Positions 5,645 to 6,776 of a stretch of DNA of 6,776 bases are shown here, in pieces. Under the pieces are notes generated by a model. That model did no database searches, had not been told where the DNA came from, and saw only the letters and a program-made list of their open reading frames with translations. The position numbers were made by a program, and so were the translations under genes. Where the stretch lies: NCBI GenBank assembly GCA_021202325.1, contig JAJQDF010000156.1, positions 1 to 6,776 on the forward strand, read 5' to 3'. The DNA comes from Clostridiales bacterium (GTDB lineage: Bacteria; Bacillota; Clostridia; Lachnospirales; Anaerotignaceae). Position 1 is the stretch's first letter; every line of letters begins with the position of its first letter.

Positions 5645-6776
5645 TAGTATTCCCCCTCAAATAGCGTCCTTGAACGACGCAGACCGATGTTTAAAACTAA
5701 ACCTATTGAAGCCATATTTGTCCACAGCGAACTTCCTCCATAGCTTACAAAAGGAAGGGACATTCCCGTATTGGGCATTATTCCTGTGGCCACTCCCACA
5801 TTTACGAACGTCTGAAAGATGAGCATTGCGGCAACCCCGGCGGCCATGAGCCTCTCCCTGGTTTCCCTTGTGTCCATTGCAATAAGGATACACCTTACTA
5901 TTATAAAAAGCAGCAGTGCCAAAACCGCAACACAGCCCATAAATCCAAATTCCTCGCCGATTACCGAAAATATGAAATCGTTCTGCGGCTCCGGCAGATA
6001 GGAAAGCTGGTTGAGCGTTCCCTGATAGAGTCCCTTACCGGTCAGCTGTCCACTGGATATTGCGCTTATTGACTTCAACGTCTGATAATAGGTATCGGAG
6101 CTTGGATCCTGTACGACCATGTCCCTTATACGGTTAATCATATATTCCTTCAGTATCTTGTCGATAAATATGGGATCCTCCCTTATGGAGTCAAGTATGA
6201 TTACCGCAGCAATCGGAACTATAACAATAAGTATTTTTCCAATCAGCCTATAGTTCAGCTCTGCCACAAACATCTGCACACAGAATATAAACAAAATAAC
6301 CAAACAAGCCGACAGTGCAGGCTGAACAAATATAAGCACGATTGGTATAATTATCAATATCGCCAGACGCACCAATACACTTATATTATTAATCGAATCC
6401 TTTTGTTTGTCAATAAAATTCGCCATACAAAAAATCAGAATTACCTTAGAAAATTCTGAGGGCTGCAGTCTTATGGGGCCAAAGCCAATCCATCTTACGG
6501 CATTGTTGGAACTTTGTCCCACCAATATAACCGCAATGAGCAGTCCGATGTTTATAATATACAGCAATTTATAGAATCTCGAAAAATAATCCAAGTCCGC
6601 AAAGGCCACCGCTAGCATTATGACGACTCCGCTTATTAAAAACAATATCTGCGAATAATATCGGGAGTCCATCTCCACATTTATATGCAGGGCGCTTCCT
6701 ATGCAGACAACTCCGAATACGGAAAGCACGCATACCGCCAGTATAAGCCACTTATCCAGGTTCTGCAGTTTATTTC
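5644..6776 (-). CDS. SEDS family glycan polymerase, RodA/FtsW type (5' partial)
   Basis: A polytopic membrane protein that, in its family, polymerises lipid II into peptidoglycan together with a class B penicillin-binding protein. The frame is open to the window edge, giving 376 complete codons. The edge codons read NKLQNLDKWLILAVCVLSVF, so the true start lies just outside; the GTG at 6727-6729 is internal. Signatures include GFGPIRLQPSEFSKV, the pre-catalytic GKGLYQGTLNQ, and LPEPQNDFIFSVIGEEFG, whose Asp (codon 5977-5979) corresponds to the essential SEDS aspartate. MPNTGMSLPFVSYGGSS follows near the end. The usual QPDLGT motif is replaced by QPALSA. RodA is favoured over FtsW or SpoVE, but the residues do not settle it. 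It heads the visible mgsA-DUF1294 run; in clostridia such genes often follow minCDE. Confidence 0.92.
   Translation of the reverse strand, partial: NKLQNLDKWLILAVCVLSVFGVVCIGSALHINVEMDSRYYSQILFLISGVVIMLAVAFADLDYFSRFYKLLYIINIGLLIAVILVGQSSNNAVRWIGFGPIRLQPSEFSKVILIFCMANFIDKQKDSINNISVLVRLAILIIIPIVLIFVQPALSACLVILFIFCVQMFVAELNYRLIGKILIVIVPIAAVIILDSIREDPIFIDKILKEYMINRIRDMVVQDPSSDTYYQTLKSISAISSGQLTGKGLYQGTLNQLSYLPEPQNDFIFSVIGEEFGFMGCVAVLALLLFIIVRCILIAMDTRETRERLMAAGVAAMLIFQTFVNVGVATGIMPNTGMSLPFVSYGGSSLWTNMASIGLVLNIGLRRSRTLFEGEY

Overview
The window looks like core chromosome of an anaerobic, low-to-mid GC Clostridia bacterium, probably from the Lachnospiraceae or a nearby family. This rests on the small protein of the C. 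difficile CD1247 type beside efp, a YqeG-type HAD protein next to aroE, a SEDS gene followed by mgsA, and strong GGAGG-type ribosome binding sites. No single gene fixes the species. All ten genes lie on the minus strand, so transcription runs from high to low coordinates. I see no tRNA, rRNA, CRISPR array, insertion sequence or phage gene.

In transcription order, the first block (6776 to 4977) is a SEDS-family glycan polymerase (RodA/FtsW type, 5' end cut by the window edge), methylglyoxal synthase (mgsA) and a small DUF1294 membrane protein. These three genes are joined by one-base TAATG stop/start overlaps. The block ends at a perfect 13-bp inverted repeat with a 57-nt loop (4878-4960), which is either an unusual terminator or a structured leader for the next gene.

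The second block (4842 to 1063) is an FAD-dependent dehydrogenase of the COG2509 type, a YqeG-type HAD phosphatase, and then aroE, aroK and aroQ. The last three are joined by 4-base ATGA overlaps or near-contact. Together AroQ, AroE and AroK carry 3-dehydroquinate to shikimate 3-phosphate, three consecutive steps of aromatic amino acid synthesis.

The third block is elongation factor P with its own likely promoter (996-1024) and a clear Rho-independent terminator (286-314). It is followed by a short acidic CD1247-like protein at the left edge. That protein ends at a TAA, but the frame beyond the stop still reads like the start of a zinc ribbon, so it may be truncated.

The window is mostly ordinary housekeeping DNA. 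The points most worth a second look are the interrupted CD1247-like gene, substitutions at two active-site positions of MgsA, the long inverted repeat before the FAD gene, and the divergent QPxLG motif of the SEDS protein.
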